A DNA stretch of 64,000 nt from Gymnothorax reevesii (Eukaryota > Chordata > Actinopteri > Anguilliformes > Muraenidae): contig CM056583.1 of the NCBI GenBank assembly GCA_029721435.1, forward strand, positions 74,341,120 to 74,405,119, written 5' to 3'. The notes beneath the pieces are model-generated. The model was given only the letters and a program-made list of their open reading frames with translations. It was not told the DNA's origin and did not search any database. Below are positions 33,901 to 44,520 of the stretch, piece after piece (position 1 is the stretch's first letter; each line of letters opens with the position of its first letter). The position numbers and the translations under genes were made by a program.

Positions 33901-36900
33901 TTCAGATGTATTTGTTGAATCCTGGATTTCCCCGAAACAAGAAAAACGGGAAAAAATAACCAGAGAAAGGGGTGACCTGGCATGTCCGCAGAAATGGTGG
34001 ACAGGGTAGTGTGATGGAATGGAACTGCATAGTCAGCAAGTGAAGTCGTCAAGTAGGACGTGTCAACAGTTGGAATATTGGACATTCGCAATGTTGGGGG
34101 CTGATAGGCCAGAACCCTGAGAACAAAAGAGGGAGAAGAAAATCATTTTCTGTTATCGCAGAGCTTCCACAGAAACTGGAGCGGTATACCTGTGAAATTA
34201 TGCACTTGAAAAACGGACCCCTTAGTGTGTGGCTCTTCAGGCTTTGACATGTAAAGACACCGCTTCTTCAGTGGAGGATCTTCCACTTCCTCCCCTTCTT
34301 CTTCAGAGCTGTCAAGAGTGAGGTCAATAATGTCTCCTTTCTTCACACTGCTGGGTTCATTCGAGGGCACCACCATACACGGCTGAACTTTGGCAGGGCC
34401 TGAAGAATAAAAGGACAAAGGCAGCAAGATACGGTTCAATGGTAATAAAACATCTCGGAAAATGTTTGCGCCATCATCAAAATTAAGTGAAACACATGCC
34501 TGTGGGGGGGGGAGCCGTGAAACACACGCATTGAGAGCCTTGATTACAATGGTCAAATGGATCACGAGACAACATTTATAAAGGACCAAGCACTTATCAG
34601 CATGCTTACTTTCTAATTTTGAGCAGAGCTGGGATGAAACTTTTAAAGACTCTTTTTTCGGCCTCATTGGACACCACGTTCCGTTTTCCTGAAACTTGAT
34701 TTCATCCACATCAGAGCTGTCATTCAAAATCTCCATAAAAAGCCTAGGGAAAAAATTTAAATACTGTCAATGCAAAGACAACAAATTCCACAAAAGCATT
34801 TGTGACAAGGTAATTGCTATTAGCGAAACTACAGCAAATCACATTGCGGTGTACTTGTATGTACCACAGCCTACAGTTTGTCAGCCAGCAATTCCTTCCA
34901 CAACTTCTCACAAATGCATCTTTCCTGGATGTCAGAATTTGTGTAACAGCTGGGTCTCCACATTCACATTTCCGAAAAATGCCGACATCTTAAGTCGCGA
35001 TACGGCTCAAAATTCCAGAGATTTTTGATGTGACCAATCTTTTCCCAACCCCTGAGCAGTGTTTGAGCAAATTTCGCCAGTAATCAAAGCAATGGTGAAG
35101 CTTGCAACCCCTGACAGACACAAAGACCGAGGCACCGCCAATTACAGCTGCAGAATCAAAGGTTTACAAAATCAGACAATAAAATGAGCCGATTAGCAAT
35201 AAAAGCATTAGTAGTAGTGCTGAGCTGTAGCAATTTATTAAGATAAACAAACCCATCAATGATCAGACTCTCGTAAGCAGCTTTCTTGTCACAAACAGGA
35301 CAAATCCAGGTCGGCTTTTTCTCATTCATCTGAAGGTACAGGGCTGCATCAAAACACTGCAAGTGTGAGCACGTAACCGCTCGGCAGGGCACAGTCAGTC
35401 GCATCTTCCCTAACTGCAGAGGGAGAAAACTTCAATCAGTGTAATGGTTCAAGTACGACATCTGTTCTGAAAATGCTGGTGCACACATGCAAATGAGATC
35501 AAAAGGGAGAGGTCGGCAAAGTCAATTCACCCTCTGATGTTTTGAGAACACCACAACACATCAATCAGTGTTTTAACTGGTTAGTTCAATTTTTTTTAAT
35601 TGAGAACTGATGCTCATTTCAAATCTGATGGCTGCAAATAACTCAAAAAAAAAAGTTAGTGCAGGGCAATTTAGGACTAAAATATGACATGTTGCAATAA
35701 TAATGTGATGAGAATCAGGGAATATACATTAGCTAACATCATTATAAAAGGAGCCTCCGAAAAGAGGCTGGTCCTCAGTGAGCAAACCTGGCCTGAGGAC
35801 CCATCAAATTGCCTCCAGATGCGCAAGCTTGCAATCCATCACTCTGAATACACCATTCCCCAAAGACAAGCTGGCAGAATTGAAATCTCAACAACACTGT
35901 GTAATGTAATTAAAAGATGAAAGGAATCTGGTTGAATATTGGAGCATAAATAGTATGGCCGAAAACCATTTCTGTGATGTCCAGTCCCTCAGACATCACC
36001 CTCGTAGCAACAGTCATGCAACGGTCATGGATATAGCAGCATGGGCTCAGAAATACTTTGCCAAACCGTTGTCAGCGGACACCATTTGCCACACAGCATC
36101 CGCAGATGCAAGTCACAGCTTTACTCCGCAAAACCAAAGTATCATAAGCTTAATATATAAGCACTGCTTCTCTATACATAAGCACTTCTCTGGGCTCATC
36201 GCCATTCGAGATAGATGGCAACTCAGTTTTTTATGGTCCAAAAAGTGAAATCCAAGAGTTCCTAGTTAAAAAAAAAAAAACAAATAAACATCCGCCGTTT
36301 TCCTCGGACCAGACAAGGACAACCCAAGCGTTCATTGGTGTTTTGCAGAATGATGTTGCCTCTAACCAGTTTTAACATATTTTTCAGCATCAATCATCTT
36401 GGCACGAGCCTTCAAAACATGCATTCAGGCTATGCAAGAATTTAAAAAAAAAATTATTTGTGACACCTTTCAATCATTATAAAAAATTGATTTTTTCAGT
36501 TTTTTTGTTCATTACCCATATTTTTACCACAATATACTAGTGGGAATGATTTTTTTTTGTTCACATTGCCTACGATGGTATTTTTCAATTAGTTTCCACC
36601 AAAAAATGATAAAGTAGTAATACGTTAAGACCCCTTTTAGACTGAAGTTGTGGTGTATAATCATCACTGACTGCACACTACCGCATCTAGGCAACAGCAA
36701 AACTGTTACGCAGTTCAGCTGGGAGCACTACTGAGAAACTTACTGGACACATTAGAGAAACACGCAAACTGGTGGTGGCGATCTCACTGTCAGGGTCTGC
36801 AGTCAGTTTCTCCTTGACTAAAACAGGAACAAAGAAGGTACATGAGGTTTCAACATGAAAATTCTTTATACGAAGTATAATTTCTTGCATGGATGCTCAG

Positions 36901-39900
36901 GGATTTAAGGAGGATTTACTCAGTGCTCTAGAGTGGTCAGGATTCCGGATGCCCTTCATTTTCAACCGCTGCAATAATAATGACGATGTCAGCTGCCTGA
37001 CCAGGAAAACAGCCACTGAGTATGTCTGTAACAAAGCACAAAGAGGACAGCACACGCGTCATGAGGAAGACAAAATCACTTTCATATACTGACCTGGAAG
37101 TCACAATGAAACAGCACTAGGTGGGTTATGAACCACGGGAAAGTTTACGAAGACAATCATATTAACATCTGCCACTGTTACATGACCATAATGAATTTTT
37201 CAATGATTTGACTCAATTAAACATCACGACAACAAAGCAGGACAGCAAATTAAAGGGTGAAAGAAGAGGCATATGCAAATGAGTTACCTTTCCAATTTCC
37301 GGTGCCCACGTAACTGATATCTGATTGGGTACTGCTGAAGATAATCGAACAAGAGACGTAATGTTCAGGGGTCTCCCGGGTCTCTTCTGTTCTACTCCAT
37401 TCTTTGGAGGTGGAGCATAACCCTTAAAAAATAAATAAATAAATAAATAAATAAACATTTAAGGTAAGCTCTTGTATGGTGTCCTGGGGCACCCCTGAGT
37501 ATGTTGGCTTTTGTTCCAACCACAATTGCATTGCGGAATTTTAATAAGAAGTTAATGTGTCCTAATTAGGTGTGTTTCATATTTAAACCAATTATTTACA
37601 GTCTAAAGCCACATTTTGACAGAAAAGCACATGATTGCCATAAAGAATAAAAGACCCTTGAACATTTTGTCTAATTTACCATATTGCAATAAATTTCAGG
37701 TGACAACATTTTTAAAACAGACCAAATTAGACGCCAAGAAATCAGTCAGCACCAAATTAAATTGGTGAAGTCAGGTGTTTTGCATTCTTTCTACATAATT
37801 TGCTTGAACGTAATGACATTAACGTTACACAAAGCAGGTTGGATTCTATCATTTGCTCGCCTGATAGGTTGTTAGTTTTCATGACCATGTGTTCACAGCC
37901 TCACTAATTAAGGAATCACTGATCACTTTGATGGGCTCAATTTTTTTTCCCCTTCTTTTTATTATGCAGTTGTTTCGAAGATATCACAATGTAAACTTAG
38001 ATTTTGTTTCTCTTCATGGTATATATGGATATCTATTCAAATGCGGCTTCATGGGATAAATAACTGCGCTAAACATAAATACACCTGAGTTAGACAAACT
38101 GACAGCTTGTTAAAATCCACTGATTGCAACTGTAGTTGGAACAGAAACTAGCGCACACAGGGGTGCCCCAGGACAGACACCAAGAACCGCTGGTAGAGCG
38201 AAACAGTTTTAATAATTTTGGCTTTACAGGCCATCACAATGGATTTGAAACAAACCAATCAACATCTGCATGATGTGGAGATTTCCACAGTACCTTTATC
38301 AAAAAGTTGTGTCAAACATACGGAATGAATTGTGCAGGAAATGCACATCCCCCCCCAATTAATTGCTCAAAAGTAATAGGATAAAAAATAGTCACAAATA
38401 TAATACTTGGTCACTGATTCTTAAGCAGTCAATGACTACCAGAAATCAACAACCCACTGCCATCGGAAGATGGATTTCTCCCTGATGATACTCTATCAGT
38501 CCTTCTCTGCAGCAGTCCTCAGTCCCTGCCTGCTCACGAGGCCATTCGCCTTCCATTTTGGCTTCACAAATTGAAATGTATGCACGCTTGGATTCAGGTG
38601 AGGGGACTGATCAGGCCACTGGAGAGCACTCTACTCTTTAAAAAGTATTGTTTGCCTTCAAAGAATGCTTTGGACCACATGCCATTAATGCTGTGACACA
38701 CCATACGATGAGTTCTGAAATATTTGACAGAACCAGCGTAGATGATGTAGCCCAATATGGCCCGTTTACCATAGTGTAGCATCCCCTCTTCTTTTTAACA
38801 CAGAGTGGAGGCATCTGGGCATTGAGGAGACAAGTTTCTTGAGTTTAGCCATTGGAATTTGATCCCACTCTTGTTTAATACAGGCTTCCCGCTGCTGGAG
38901 AGTTTTGGGTCTCCTTTGACCAACTTTTCATTTAATTATGTGCCTAGTGTTCTGAATCGGCCAGTTCAGCACACGGACTCTTCTACTACGAAGTCATGCT
39001 GTTGTAATAATTGCAGTATGTGGTTTTGCATTTTCCTCCTGAAATAAAGGCCTTCCCTGGAATAGATGTCGTCTGGAGAGGAGCATATATTGCTCTAAAA
39101 CCCTTATATACCTTTCAGCATTCATGGCACTTTTTAAAACATGCAAGTGTCCCACACCATACGCACCAATTCATCCCCATACCATCAGAGATTCTGGATT
39201 TTGAACTGAACGCTGGTAACAAGAGGGGTGGTCTTTCTCCTCTTTAGCCCGGAGGACACAACGCCCATGATTTCCAACAAGAATGTCAAATTTGGACTCG
39301 TCTGACCACAGGACACTTTGCTTCAGTCCATTTTATATGAGCCTTGGCCCACAGAACATGGTGGCGCTTCTGGATGATGCTCAACAATGGCTTCCTTTTT
39401 GCATGATGGAGTTTTAGGTGGCATCTGTGGACGGCACGGCGGACTGTGTTTATAGACAGTGGTTTCTTGAAGTATTCCTGGGCCCATTTAGTAATGTCAA
39501 TGACAGAAACATGCCAGTGCGTGATGCAGTGCAGTAAAGATGCAGTAAAGGTCTTCGGCCTTGTCCCTTACGCACAGAGATTTTTCCAGTGTCTCTGAAT
39601 CTTTTAATGATGTTATGCACTGTCGGTGATGAGACCTTCAAAGCCTTAATAATTTGACATTGATGAACATTGCTTTTAAAGTATTCTATAATTCTGTTAT
39701 GCAAGCCTTCACTGGTTGGAGAGCCTCTGGCCATCTTTACTTCGGAGAGACTCAGCCTCTCCAAGACATTCCTTTTATAGCAAATCATGTTACACACCTG
39801 ATGCCAGTTAACCATATTACTTGCTAAATATTCTTTCAACTGATTCTTATATAGTAATTGCTTTTCCAGCCCTTTTTTGCCTCAACTTTGAGACCTGTTG

Positions 39901-42900
39901 CAGCCAGAAAATTTGAAATAAGCTCATTTTGTGGATAAAAATGTGAAATGTCTTTGTTTCAACATTTGGAATGTTATCCATGTTCTATTGTAAACAACAT
40001 ATTGGCTCATGTGATCTGATCTGAAAGTCATTGGATTTTGATTTTATTCTCAATTTACACTTCGTCCCAACTATTTTGGAATTGGGGTTGTATAAGCATC
40101 AGATATTGGAACAGGAACGCAAACTCAGATCAAAAAAGGCTGACATGCATTAAACGGTTAATAAAAAAAATAATTGTTTTAAGCAGGGATAAGAATTTGC
40201 CAACTGTAAATGTCTTGCTATTATTTTTGATGAAGCTACCTCGGACATCAAACCAATAATATTCATCCAGGTCAGTCCATTGGAGTTTGAACAGTGACAG
40301 CATTTGGCTCTTTACATCAGAAAATGGAACGGAAACAACACTGCACACTGAAAACATTAATTTTGAGGGGATTCTCATCCATATGGAGTTAATCACCTCA
40401 GAAATTAGTAAGCAAATTTTTACACAGTGATTGTCCAAATACTTGGCAGATGACACTCATTTTCCAAACTGTCATGTCATAGACTTTCTAAATGTACATA
40501 CCGGAAGAGGAAAAAGCTTGCCATTGACTTTGATGCACAGGCTGTTTGGGTAATTATCTTCTTGAGGGCAACTGGTCTCTGCAAGACAAAATCTGGGGAA
40601 AAAAATATAAAAAATTACATTTGACGGAGCTCGCAGAAGAGAAACCCTAACCAAAATTTAAGTTGCCTAAAGAAGCACTCCTTTGCACAGTGCAATATAG
40701 CAGCACCTATCAACCAACAAAGCAGGCACTAAATTCTGTTTATGTCCTCCCTTACACACAGGAACTAGTCGTAAACATTAGTAGTTTGAGAGAACTGAAT
40801 GAATGCCCAGCTTTAAAATAATTTTTAATTTTAACAATGCCAAAACAGCATGCGTTTTAGAAAGATTTTGCAGTCAAGAGTATCTACAAATTTACACAAT
40901 CTCACCCATTTGAAAACTTTGAAAGAGTGGGTATTCAAAACTTAAAAGAAATTTCTAAGGGTTATTCAAGTCTGATTAATATATTTAAAGCCTTACCTCA
41001 ACTGAATCTGAACCATGTAGTCCCTTCTACCTCCTGGAAGAAAGTCCCTTTAAGCAAAAAAACAACCAGTTAATAAAAAAAATAATTATTTCGTTCCCTT
41101 TCACATTTTGTTTGGAATAACTGGGTCTGTGTCATCTGTGAGTAAAAACCTCACCTGGAAATGCACACTTCTCGCACTTGTTGTGGCGTCAATGCAAAAA
41201 TGAAGTATTTCTCCTGAAACCGCTGGATGGTGCTGGCACCTGAAGAAAGAAGTTTTCGAATAAGTTTCAAGTCTCTGTGCCCAGAACGCTCTCCCAAACA
41301 TGGGACAACTATATACAGCAAAGAGAAAGAATGCCACCTATCATGCAAACAAAACACCTTGTATAGCACACAAAACTCGTCAAAAGGTTGCATTAAGCTG
41401 GCAACCCCAGATTTGTGAAAGTCTAGCATGTGCGCTTTATTCTGAAAATGTCTTACTCTTCGCTTTCTAGAATTCATTTGAATCCAGCTAATTGTTGTGG
41501 TGGCGCAGCGATAACAAGAATTTAGTTAATTTGTACGTTGTTGAACACAAATGCTTACACGTAGGTCGACCGATCAAGTATGTTCCTTGCTTCAGTTATA
41601 AAATGGCGTACCGCACTGCAGCACTGACCTGGCTGCTAGTGGCCAGACATGAAGCTTCTCACGGCTCCATAGCAATGTTACAGTGATAACTCATAATACT
41701 AATCTCACAAGAATTTTACCAATGTTGCAATACCATGCAGACATGACCTTAATAACACTGGGACTAAAAAAAAAAAAGACAGATGATTCCTGGTGAATTC
41801 TTCTTCTAAAGTGGATGTTTAGTCTGGTACCATTGCCCCCAACTGAAGCAGAGAGGATTCATCCAAATTTTTAGTCGTAATTAACCCGCATGTGTTTGCA
41901 TTATGGGCAAAAACAAGACCGGAGTTCAATCCGGAATCTTCTTTCCTTCAACTGCAGTGCCAAAAGGAGGACAAGTTCCAAATGAATATAGTACATTTTT
42001 ATTTCTCGCTGTATTTTCTACAATGGCAATACACTCCAGGCCACTCACATGTAATTTTCAGAAACCAAATGGCATCAAGTACACAGTACATATAAAAACT
42101 ATATGCATCACAAAAGTGGGACTTTCATCGTATTCCCATTTACAATAAAGCAATCATGGCAAATTAAAATGCAATGTAATAACTCCTGACCATGGGGAAA
42201 ACTTATTATCGCCCATATGAGAACATAGTAGAAACAAACACTTACCCAAACTCGAAGGCTTAATAAGAACATCCAGGACATCATAAAAAGGAAGAGACTT
42301 CAACTGCACGTCAGGATGGACGGGAGGGATGGGTGGTGCAGGCTGTTGCATGTTGATGCTGTGCTTAGTGTCGTGCAATAAGACAGAACTGTGGGTCAGA
42401 GAGAGCTGGGACTCCAGGTTTGAATTACGCGCATACCCCGCTGTAAGGGGAAAGTCTGAGCCCACCAGTAAAGAGTTGTTTTCCAGGGAAGAGACTGATG
42501 ACTTTAGCAAAGCACTGTCAGAAAGGCTTTCTAATGTCCTGGGATAACGACGTCGATAAAGTTCTTTGATTTTGATCTGCACTACAGGACTGCACCCACT
42601 CTTTAACAAATGCAGGGCTCTCAGTAGTAGAATATGCTTGTGGCCACTCTTGTTAACTCCAGCAAAGCCCAATAACACCTGTAGCTCTGACACTCGAAAA
42701 CTTGATAGCATATTCTGAAAGAGTAGAAATAAGACAAAAGAATAAAATTAAAAGCAAAAAATGTTTGAACAGATGTAAGTATAACAAAGGTTATGTGGTT
42801 ACTTGCAATAGAAACTCCAACTGCTTTGATGGTACGCTGCATAATGCAGGGGTAATCAAATACATGGTGACAAGGGGTGCACAAGAGAGGACTGCTTTCA

Positions 42901-44398
42901 AGATTTTGTGAAAACTTCCGCATTTAATCACTTCATTGATATACTGAGCAGAAATATACATAAAAACATTATCTAAGCCAGCAGATGCCAGTTCAGGCAT
43001 ACATTGTGCTCAAGTACAGGCACAAAGCGGTGTAGTTAGGCAGGTCCCAAAAATCAAGAGCTCAGCCATCCAATAATTGTGCACCCCATATCAAAGCATG
43101 GACAACTTGGTGTACAAAATTGGAAAATTTGTGTTTTCAACTTTCATTCAAAAACCAGTGCGATACACCTTTCTGCATACTCAGTAAAGCACTTTGGTCA
43201 ATCTGAATTGTGAAACGCACCAATTTAATTGAATATCTATGACAATACAAGCACATTTGTGTTCATTTTCTCTACAATACAGCTAAGACAATTTGTAGAC
43301 AAGCAATTCAGGAAATAAAAGTCATCACATTTACATTGTCCAGAAAATGTAAAAGCTAAATTAAGTTTGACAACCCACACTAACTGACAAAATAACACAT
43401 AATGTTGGATAAATTTGCAAAATAATCTGTAATTTGGAAAGACATGACCATACCCTCAGGGTGGTCTGAGGCCACCGTCCCTCCCCCCACCACCCCACAC
43501 AGCACCATTCCGAACACCCACAAACAGGAAAGAAGAAAACCCGACTAACCCTTCGTTATTTGGTCCATGCTTGATTGTTCAAACGTGTCTATCCTTTTCT
43601 TTACAATTCCTTAATAAATGTGACCGTAAGCAATCTAAAATGTTAGAAATAATTCCAAGACCCGTTAGATCTACAAAACAATAAATAAATCAAATAATAA
43701 CAGGATGAAAAAACAAGTGCTTCAATAAGACTAACAAATCTACCGTCTGAGTAACGTTATAGCCTACTGACTAACAAACTATTAATGATCTGAGAAGTCT
43801 AATCAGTGAAAACAATGCTTCAATAAATCATAAAATTGAATAAACCAAGAATAGCCACAGGTAACGTTAGCTTGCTACCACCACTGTAAGCATAAATGTA
43901 CAATAGCTAACGAGTTAGCTAGCGAGCTAGCTAGTTAGCTAAAGTTGACAGCATAACAAAGCCCAGCAGCGAACCATCGGACCTGGAATAAAATAGAGGT
44001 CAAAACGTTACCGACACAAAACTGCATTCGATGAATTAAGAAGGAAGCGCTGTAATAGATTTCAAGGTATTAACAGTAAGATTAATTAATATTATTTACC
44101 AAAGAATGCAGATCTCTCGTTAGCCGGCCAGCATTAGCCAGAGAGCTAGCAATAGTTTAATGTGGCTAACGTTAGCTTGATAACCAATGCTACTCGTTAG
44201 CATTTAACCGCTAGCTACATAGAGCAACGAACAAAGCAGTTGAAGGAACAAATATTTCCATCTAATTTCGGAGCAATTTCATCGAAGTATATTATTATTA
44301 GCCCATCACAAGGGCCGTTTGATGATTGCTGTCAAAAACCTATGCGGTATTCACCGAAATATATATTTCCCTACCCTTAGCTCCTCAAAATCCGCCAT
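24736..44398 (-). CDS. pias2: pias2 (PIAS-family E3 SUMO ligase), complete, 14 coding exons
   Basis: Nuclear SUMO E3 ligase and transcriptional co-regulator of STATs, androgen receptor and others. Fourteen minus-strand exons join in phase to 1869 nt (622 codons plus... 1866 nt coding and a stop; protein 622 residues). Order: N-terminal SAP DNA-binding domain with the LxxLL motif LQVLL (about 11-45), a PINIT domain (about 130-300, with PLNIT for PINIT), SP-RING with C355, C360, H362, C365, C383 and C386 (about 320-400), the SUMO-interacting motif [13 protein letters not shown] (466-478), a Ser/Thr-rich tail and the terminal DIISLD. Stretches such as [28 protein letters not shown] and [18 protein letters not shown] distinguish PIAS2 from PIAS1, 3 and 4. 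Length is close to human (about 621). No lesion is visible. Confidence 0.97.
24916..32014. other. pias2 intron 13 (7.1 kb)
   Basis: Contains an A run at 25158-25178 and an L1/Tx1-like LINE fragment from 26270. The rest is AT-rich with no recognised element. A 191-codon open stretch at 31310-31885 (minus) looks accidental. Confidence 0.6.
26270..27895 (+). mobile_element. 5'-truncated L1/Tx1-like LINE, ORF2 3' end
   Basis: Broken plus-strand frames read [20 protein letters not shown] (26430s), [20 protein letters not shown], then, after stops, [15 protein letters not shown] (26745) and [20 protein letters not shown] (26940-27000). These are typical of the region after RT in fish L1/Tx1 ORF2, ending in a CxxC...H...C finger. 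Several frameshifts and stops mean it is dead. The 3' tail to about 27895 (T/C-rich stretch, AATAAAAATAAAG) is assigned with less certainty. Confidence 0.7.
32015..32052 (-). CDS. pias2: pias2 exon 13 (38 nt)
   Basis: Encodes [13 protein letters not shown] across its boundaries, matching the 'LDFLSLIPVDPQ' region of human PIAS2. Acceptor TTTATAG, donor GTATGT. A micro-exon recognisable only from homology and phase. Confidence 0.92.
32112..33368. mobile_element. 1.25-kb imperfect palindrome with Tc1-type sequence in both arms
   Basis: 32112-32625 is inverse-complementary to 32838-33368, with indels, around a spacer of about 210 bp. Outermost matching words are CTTAAAAACGCA and TGCGTTTTTAATGGCG. 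Both arms contain a segment that translates, on opposite strands, as [16 protein letters not shown], which resembles a conserved part of fish Tc1-like transposases. It lies in pias2 intron 12. No intact gene is present. Confidence 0.7.
33405..33545 (+). repeat. Teleost repeat, 'GCATTTGACCCATC...GGGAGCAGTGGGC' type
   Basis: CTTTATTGAACCCCATGGGG, TCCTCTGCATTTGACCCATC and AGGAGCAGTGGGCAGCCAC are phrases of a widespread non-coding fish repeat, probably a retroposon 3' end. Exact family not assigned. Confidence 0.6.
33977..34116 (-). CDS. pias2: pias2 exon 12
   Basis: 140 nt encoding [20 protein letters not shown], then [15 protein letters not shown] to ADMPG. Acceptor TTCTCAG, donor GTCACC. Confidence 0.93.
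34219..34399 (-). CDS. pias2: pias2 exon 11 (SUMO-interacting motif)
   Basis: 181 nt encoding [15 protein letters not shown], then [16 protein letters not shown], ending EEPHTK plus GG. The end was chosen at AAGGG|GTCCGT because only this donor keeps phase with exon 12 and matches human PIAS2 (KG-VL-YQP). A better-looking donor 29 nt further on (ACAG|GTATAC at 34190) would shift the frame. Confidence 0.88.
34400..34609 (-). other. pias2 intron 10, 210 nt and open in frame
   Basis: The intron length is divisible by three and contains no in-frame stop between exons 10 and 11, so retention would insert 70 residues between the SP-RING and the SUMO-interacting motif. Confidence 0.8.
34610..34743 (-). 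CDS. pias2: pias2 exon 10
   Basis: 134 nt encoding [20 protein letters not shown] to SQLCSKLE plus one base. Acceptor TCCCTAG, donor GTAAGC. Confidence 0.96.
35253..35413 (-). CDS. pias2: pias2 exon 9 (SP-RING)
   Basis: 161 nt, residues 346-398 plus two bases: [20 protein letters not shown] through [19 protein letters not shown]. It holds the zinc ligands and E2-facing surface of the SP-RING. Acceptor CTCTGCAG, donor GTTTGT. Confidence 0.97.
35414..36743. other. pias2 intron 8
   Basis: Low-complexity AT-rich sequence. I recognise no element or gene. Confidence 0.55.
36744..36817 (-). CDS. pias2: pias2 exon 8
   Basis: 74 nt encoding [20 protein letters not shown] to SLMCP. Acceptor GTTTTAG, donor GTAAGT. 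Confidence 0.96.
36920..37025 (-). CDS. pias2: pias2 exon 7
   Basis: 106 nt encoding [20 protein letters not shown] to RNPDHSRAL plus one base. Acceptor GTTACAG, donor GTAAAT. Position and phase agree with flanking exons. Confidence 0.95.
37288..37422 (-). CDS. pias2: pias2 exon 6 (PLNIT motif)
   Basis: 135 nt encoding [20 protein letters not shown] to TWAPEIGK. The acceptor lies directly after an (ATTT)n tract (37424-37455) that replaces a normal polypyrimidine run. Donor GTAACT. Confidence 0.96.
37424..37455. repeat. (AAAT)n microsatellite at the exon 6 acceptor
   Basis: Tetranucleotide run starting two bases from the pias2 exon 6 boundary. Confidence 0.9.
37466..38191. mobile_element. 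hAT-type foldback MITE, copy 2
   Basis: Termini around GTCCTGGGGCACCCC (left) and GGGGTGCCCCAGGAC (right) are inverse complements. The interior shares CCTTGAACAT, ATATTGCAA, TTTCAGGTGA and AACATTTTTAAA with the copy at 15989-16636, so both belong to one family. In pias2 intron 5. Confidence 0.72.
38345..38790 (-). mobile_element. Tc1-like element fragment (different family)
   Basis: TTGCTCAAAAGTAATAGGAT, ATACTTGGTCACTGATTC and TCTCCCTGATGATACTCTAT recall the antisense of a fish Tc1-like element. It is truncated where the next element begins. Confidence 0.6.
38790..40090 (-). mobile_element. Tc1-like element, left-truncated, GGGGTTG terminus
   Basis: Antisense copy of the common fish Tc1-like family that ends GGAATTGGGGTTG followed by TA (40078-40092). 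Transposase sequence runs on the minus strand, including a helix-turn-helix frame at 39600-39740 ([33 protein letters not shown]) and the catalytic region at 38900-39420. Multiple stops. The left terminal repeat is missing. In pias2 intron 5. Confidence 0.78.
40502..40592 (-). CDS. pias2: pias2 exon 5 (PINIT)
   Basis: 91 nt encoding [20 protein letters not shown] to GKLFPLP. Acceptor TCCCCAG, donor GTATGT, phase 0 at the end. Confidence 0.96.
40997..41047 (-). CDS. pias2: pias2 exon 4 (PINIT)
   Basis: 51 nt encoding [17 protein letters not shown]. Too short for ordinary open-frame detection; supported by phase at both ends, the acceptor TTAAAG and donor GTAAGG. Confidence 0.93.
41155..41239 (-). 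CDS. pias2: pias2 exon 3 (PINIT)
   Basis: 85 nt encoding [20 protein letters not shown] to VREVCIS and two bases of the next codon. Acceptor CTTCAG, donor GTGAGG. Confidence 0.96.
42246..42714 (-). CDS. pias2: pias2 exon 2 (SAP domain)
   Basis: 469 nt, residues 9-164. Encodes [19 protein letters not shown], the SAP domain, and the linker up to [12 protein letters not shown]. Acceptor CTTTCAG, donor GTAAGT. Confidence 0.97.
42715..44374. other. pias2 intron 1
   Basis: AT-rich. TTAGCTAGCGAGCTAGCTAG-type palindromic words at 43910-43945. No element or gene recognised. Confidence 0.55.
44375..44398 (-). CDS. pias2: pias2 exon 1 (start)
   Basis: Encodes MADFEELR, the PIAS2 N-terminus. Donor GTAGGG. 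The ATG sits inside AAGATGGCGG, a YY1-like sequence. Confidence 0.93.
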
Positions 44399-44520
44399 CT
44401 TCTTTCGCGACCATCCTGTACAGCTCCAAGGTAGTGTAGCATTGGCTGGTAAGAAGCCAGCGGATATTGTAAAGACCGATGTCTATTGGCCTCCCCATTC
44501 GTCCTATCATGAAAAGATCA
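44399..44520 (-). promoter_or_regulatory. Likely pias2 promoter/5' UTR
   Basis: Upstream of the pias2 ATG are two ATTGG words (inverse CCAAT on this strand's reading, at 44441 and 44485). The start codon lies in AAGATGGCGGA, which fits the YY1 consensus. No TATA box. Transcription start not determined. Confidence 0.4.

Noticed and set aside
34190..34190. ACAG|GTATAC as the pias2 exon 11 donor
   Set aside because: It breaks the phase with exon 12 and disagrees with the PIAS2 family; the GTCCGT donor at 34218 fits both.
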